Positions 61,624-64,000 of a stretch of DNA of 64,000 bases are shown here, piece after piece; position 1 is the first letter of the stretch, and the number at the start of each line of letters is the position of its first letter. The notes below the pieces were generated by a model. The model worked only from the letters and a program-made list of their open reading frames with translations. It ran no database searches and had not been told where the DNA came from. The DNA comes from an uncultured Prevotella sp. (lineage in GTDB: Bacteria; Bacteroidota; Bacteroidia; Bacteroidales; Bacteroidaceae), in contig CAMJDL010000001.1 of the NCBI GenBank assembly GCA_946404405.1, positions 62,001 through 126,000 on the forward strand. Direction: 5' to 3'. Position numbers and translations under genes: made by a program.

Positions 61624-61654
61624 CAAAGTTACGACTTTATTTTGATTTTGCAAA
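61624..61654 (-). promoter_or_regulatory. regulator 3 promoter (TTTG-N19-TAACTTTG)
   Basis: Minus strand -7 box at 61624-61631 and -33 TTTG at 61651-61654, a full consensus. The ATG at 61616 is only eight bases from the -7 box, so the mRNA is probably leaderless or nearly so. Confidence 0.7.
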
Positions 61655-61669
61655 GGAAAGGGTAAAAAA

Positions 61670-61698
61670 AATGGTGCAGCCATGTTGACTGCACCATT
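61670..61698 (-). terminator. terminator of the secreted tagged protein gene
   Basis: Perfect 10-base stem AATGGTGCAG / CTGCACCATT. On the minus strand it is followed by TTTTTTACCC. Confidence 0.9.
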
Positions 61699-61722
61699 GT
61701 TATAAATAGAGTAGGGAAGTGA

Positions 61723-63639
61723 TTACTTCTGGATCATCTTCTTACCGTTCTTGATTACGAGACCCTTGAAGCTCTCAGCAACCTTCTGTCCAGCGAGGTT
61801 GTAGATAGCACCGTTAGAAACCTTCTCGGTTGCGTTAATAGTGCTGATGCCAGAAGCGTTAACTGGAGTAAACTCGATAGAAGAAATCATGATGTTACCA
61901 GTACCAGAGTACTTCTGGAAGGTGTAGATAGTGTTCTCAGGTGTGAAGACATCCTCCTGGATAGCCTTGCCGTCTTCGCCCACTACATCGTTACCTTCGG
62001 CATCCTTTACGTTCTGCTTGGTAGTCTTACCACCCTTCAGGCTGAACTCGATGATGTTAGCAACGCCAGGATAGAGCTTCTGGTCGCAAACAGCCTTGCC
62101 CTCTGCATCTTTAGCACAGTAGTTAGTACCGCTAACATTTACATAGCAGCTACGATCAGGTGTGCAGCCATCAACCAGCTTGTCTTCAGCAGCGTCATCA
62201 GCATCAATGTTCTTACAAGCATTCTTCGAGCAGATAACCTTTACGTTAACCTCGTCACCAGCAGCCACCAGGAAGGTAATGTTGGTGTTGCTCATCTGGA
62301 TGTAAGCCTCCTTGCCGTCAATCTGATAGTCAGCATTCTTTACAACGGCAAAAGTCAGGTTCTTTACGAAGAAGTCGGCCTTGTCAGCACTGATTTCACC
62401 ATTCTCAACCTTATAAACTTCACCAGTAGTAGAAGCTGCAGTAGCCTCCTCGTCGAGAACAACATCAGCCTTGGTTACGGCAATAGTCTTCTTCTCCTTG
62501 ATAGGATTCAGCACGTAAACGTCCTTTGTGGTAGCCTTTGTGGTGAAGGTCGTGTATGAACCATTAGCAATCTTTGTGTATGCAGTAACTGTTGCAGACT
62601 CAGTCAAAGTTGCACCATTTCCAGCAACTTCCTCGCCATCGCCTAACTTATAGTAGTTTGAACCATTCTGTTCAGCATAAGGAGAGGTAATTGTGAAGGT
62701 AGCACCATCGGCATCAATAGAAGGAGCATCGAATACGAAGTTTACATTACCATCGTTATCAGCACCGTCGCACTTGAAAGCTTCGTCAGCGCCCATACCC
62801 CAATCCTGATAAGCCTGGAACTTAACAGTCATGTCCTTATAGCACTTGATAGGCTCCTTATAGACAGGACTTGTTGCATTAGGCTCAGAACCATCAGTGG
62901 TGTAGGTAACAATAGTGGGAATGCCTTCGTCAGAACCTTCCATCTTATACTCGTTTGCCTTACAGCTAACCTCACGGAACCAGAGACCGTTCTCGAAGGT
63001 CTGGTCGCCAACCTTTACAGTAGGAGTACCAGGAGCCTCGTTAGCCTCGACGATGATGTAGCTGACAAACATGTCACCATTGTAAGAACCTACGTAGAAG
63101 AGACCATCATCGTCGACGGTGTATTCCCAGCGGAAACCAGCATCAGTTGTTGGATGATCTGCAGTTGGGGCAGCGTTCAGACCTGTCTTGTTTTTGATAT
63201 CATCAACAGTCTTAGCAATACATGGAATACGAGCATCCTTACCAGTCTTGTTGTTACCCTGGATGAACATGATAACCTTTGACTTTGCAGTCAGTTTCAT
63301 AGCAATCACGTCCTGATTGTTCTTCAGACGAAGGAAATTGTAATGAAGACCAGGATAGTCTGCTCCATACTTGTCAACAATGTACTGATTAACGTGGTTG
63401 TCATCAGCCTCATTTAATACAGAGAGGTCAACCTGCCCTTTGTTAGTAGCAGTTGAACCACCAGTAACATCTAAGAAATGATCGTTACCGAAGAGTACAC
63501 CCTTGCCAGGACGGGCACCAAGTTGATCGCAAACCAACACATAGCTGTGCTTGCAGACAGCGATATCATCCACTGTAGCAGCATTAGCAACACCTGCGAA
63601 GCCCACAAGGGCACAGATTAGAGTAAAAAATTTCTTCAT
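61723..63639 (-). CDS. secreted tagged protein with chitobiase-C-like module
   Basis: 638 residues. Signal peptide ending GVANAA. An N-terminal beta-rich region (about 20-200) is followed by a module with YTTDGSEPNATSPVYKEP (about 250-300), typical of CHB_HEX_C-like domains, further beta-sandwich regions, and the tag YNLAGQKV...KGLVIKNGKK. Six Cys residues cluster in the later part (about 450-530), possibly disulfides. Codons are strongly biased like those of rplY, suggesting high expression. The promoter is a plain TTTG/TATTTTTG type with no CACC repeats, so it is not obviously part of the pectin regulon. No catalytic domain is recognised. Confidence 0.65.
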   Translation of the reverse strand: MKKFFTLICALVGFAGVANAATVDDIAVCKHSYVLVCDQLGARPGKGVLFGNDHFLDVTGGSTATNKGQVDLSVLNEADDNHVNQYIVDKYGADYPGLHYNFLRLKNNQDVIAMKLTAKSKVIMFIQGNNKTGKDARIPCIAKTVDDIKNKTGLNAAPTADHPTTDAGFRWEYTVDDDGLFYVGSYNGDMFVSYIIVEANEAPGTPTVKVGDQTFENGLWFREVSCKANEYKMEGSDEGIPTIVTYTTDGSEPNATSPVYKEPIKCYKDMTVKFQAYQDWGMGADEAFKCDGADNDGNVNFVFDAPSIDADGATFTITSPYAEQNGSNYYKLGDGEEVAGNGATLTESATVTAYTKIANGSYTTFTTKATTKDVYVLNPIKEKKTIAVTKADVVLDEEATAASTTGEVYKVENGEISADKADFFVKNLTFAVVKNADYQIDGKEAYIQMSNTNITFLVAAGDEVNVKVICSKNACKNIDADDAAEDKLVDGCTPDRSCYVNVSGTNYCAKDAEGKAVCDQKLYPGVANIIEFSLKGGKTTKQNVKDAEGNDVVGEDGKAIQEDVFTPENTIYTFQKYSGTGNIMISSIEFTPVNASGISTINATEKVSNGAIYNLAGQKVAESFKGLVIKNGKKMIQK

Positions 63640-63701
63640 AATTTAAACTTATTAGTTAATAAATAAAAGATTTGTCTGTAGCTTATTTTGCATTATACGG
63701 T

Positions 63702-63734
63702 GCAAAAATAGGACTTTTTTCTGAGATTACCAAA
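63702..63734 (-). promoter_or_regulatory. promoter of the secreted tagged protein gene
   Basis: Minus strand -7 TATTTTTG (63702-63709) and -33 TTTG (63731-63734), 21 bases apart. Leader of about 55 bases. Confidence 0.6.
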
Positions 63735-63788
63735 TGTTTTCTGTTTTTTCTTTAGAAATAGTTACGTAAAGGTTTTCGTAATAATGAA

Positions 63789-63819
63789 AAGAGACCGCTT
63801 GTTTTTTAAGCGGTCTCTT
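63789..63819 (-). terminator. terminator of the gene at the right edge
   Basis: Perfect 12-base stem AAGAGACCGCTT / AAGCGGTCTCTT with a 7-base loop. On the minus strand TTTTCATTATT follows. Confidence 0.9.
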
Positions 63820-63840
63820 AACATTATGATGTAAGTTTGC

Positions 63841-64000
63841 TTACTGTTTCACGAGATAGGTCTGTGCAGGTGTGTCGCCATAGTGTACAATGGTGATGGT
63901 TTCCTGCTGGCCACTAACAGCTACACCAACGAAGATGGCATTTTTAGTGACCTTACCTTTATTTTCCGTGCGCTGCAGAATCTGTATTCTGCCTGTCGAT
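63841..64000 (-). CDS. C-terminal part of an unidentified protein (cut by window edge)
   Basis: The last ~52 residues of a leftward gene: ...STGRIQILQRTENKGKV, then IFVGVAVSGQQETITIVHYG, ending AQTYLVKQ and a TAA. An alternating hydrophobic pattern suggests beta strands. I do not recognise the family. A strong terminator lies 21 bases beyond the stop, which supports a real gene end. Confidence 0.6.
   Translation of the reverse strand, partial: STGRIQILQRTENKGKVTKNAIFVGVAVSGQQETITIVHYGDTPAQTYLVKQ

Overview
The window comes from a Bacteroidota genome, most likely Prevotella or a close relative (Segatella/Xylanibacter group) from gut or rumen. The evidence is the TAnnTTTG-type -7 promoter boxes, a SusC/SusD pair, propeller-sensor/AraC regulators, Bacteroidales-type fimbrillins, a DUF5606 protein, a smalltalk peptide and the short NL(A/Q)GQ(R/K)V...KG(L/I)xIxNGKK C-terminal tag. 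No rRNA, tRNA, CRISPR array or insertion sequence was seen.

Layout. (1) 1-8.9 kb is core genome: a truncated aroB, an outer-membrane beta-barrel protein with a Gly-rich tail, the leftward operon nusB-yajC-ybbR-coaE-DUF5606, and the rightward run rplY-pth-HSP15-like. (2) 8.9-44.4 kb is a pectin utilisation region. It holds two propeller/AraC regulators, one SusC/SusD pair, three separate pectin methylesterases (CE8), a PL1 pectate lyase, two GH3 glycosidases, a GH95 enzyme, a sialidase-fold (BNR) protein, two secreted multidomain proteins of unknown role, a lipoprotein and a 60-residue small protein. (3) 44.4-45.6 kb is gene-poor: an orphan DUF3791-like gene, palindromic repeats and a candidate small RNA. 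(4) 45.6-52.3 kb is a GC-richer fimbrial operon: AraC regulator, OmpA/DUF3575, DUF5119, two fimbrillins. (5) 52.3-54.1 kb is repeat-rich and carries an HU-like protein gene and a smalltalk gene. (6) 54.1-64.0 kb returns to pectin: a giant CE12-CE8 double esterase, a third propeller/AraC regulator, a secreted tagged protein and a gene cut by the right edge.

How it works together (inference). Secreted CE12 and CE8 esterases strip acetyl and methyl esters from pectin. PL1 then cleaves the backbone, SusC/SusD imports oligosaccharides, and GH3, GH95 and the BNR protein trim side sugars. The most notable observation is a shared cis-element. Six pectin transcription units start from promoters that have two or three tandem ~21-22 bp repeats with a CACC-like core. 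In five of the six the promoter-proximal core sits 20-21 bp upstream of the TAnnTTTG box, where a -33 element would normally be. Three regulators that join a periplasmic propeller/Y_Y_Y sensor, one membrane helix and an AraC DNA-binding domain, with no kinase or receiver domain, are the obvious candidates to bind it. Other points of note are palindromic repeat elements inserted in frame inside coding sequences, a relic of a regulator gene beside a pectinesterase gene, and a strong promoter-terminator pair that may define a small RNA.
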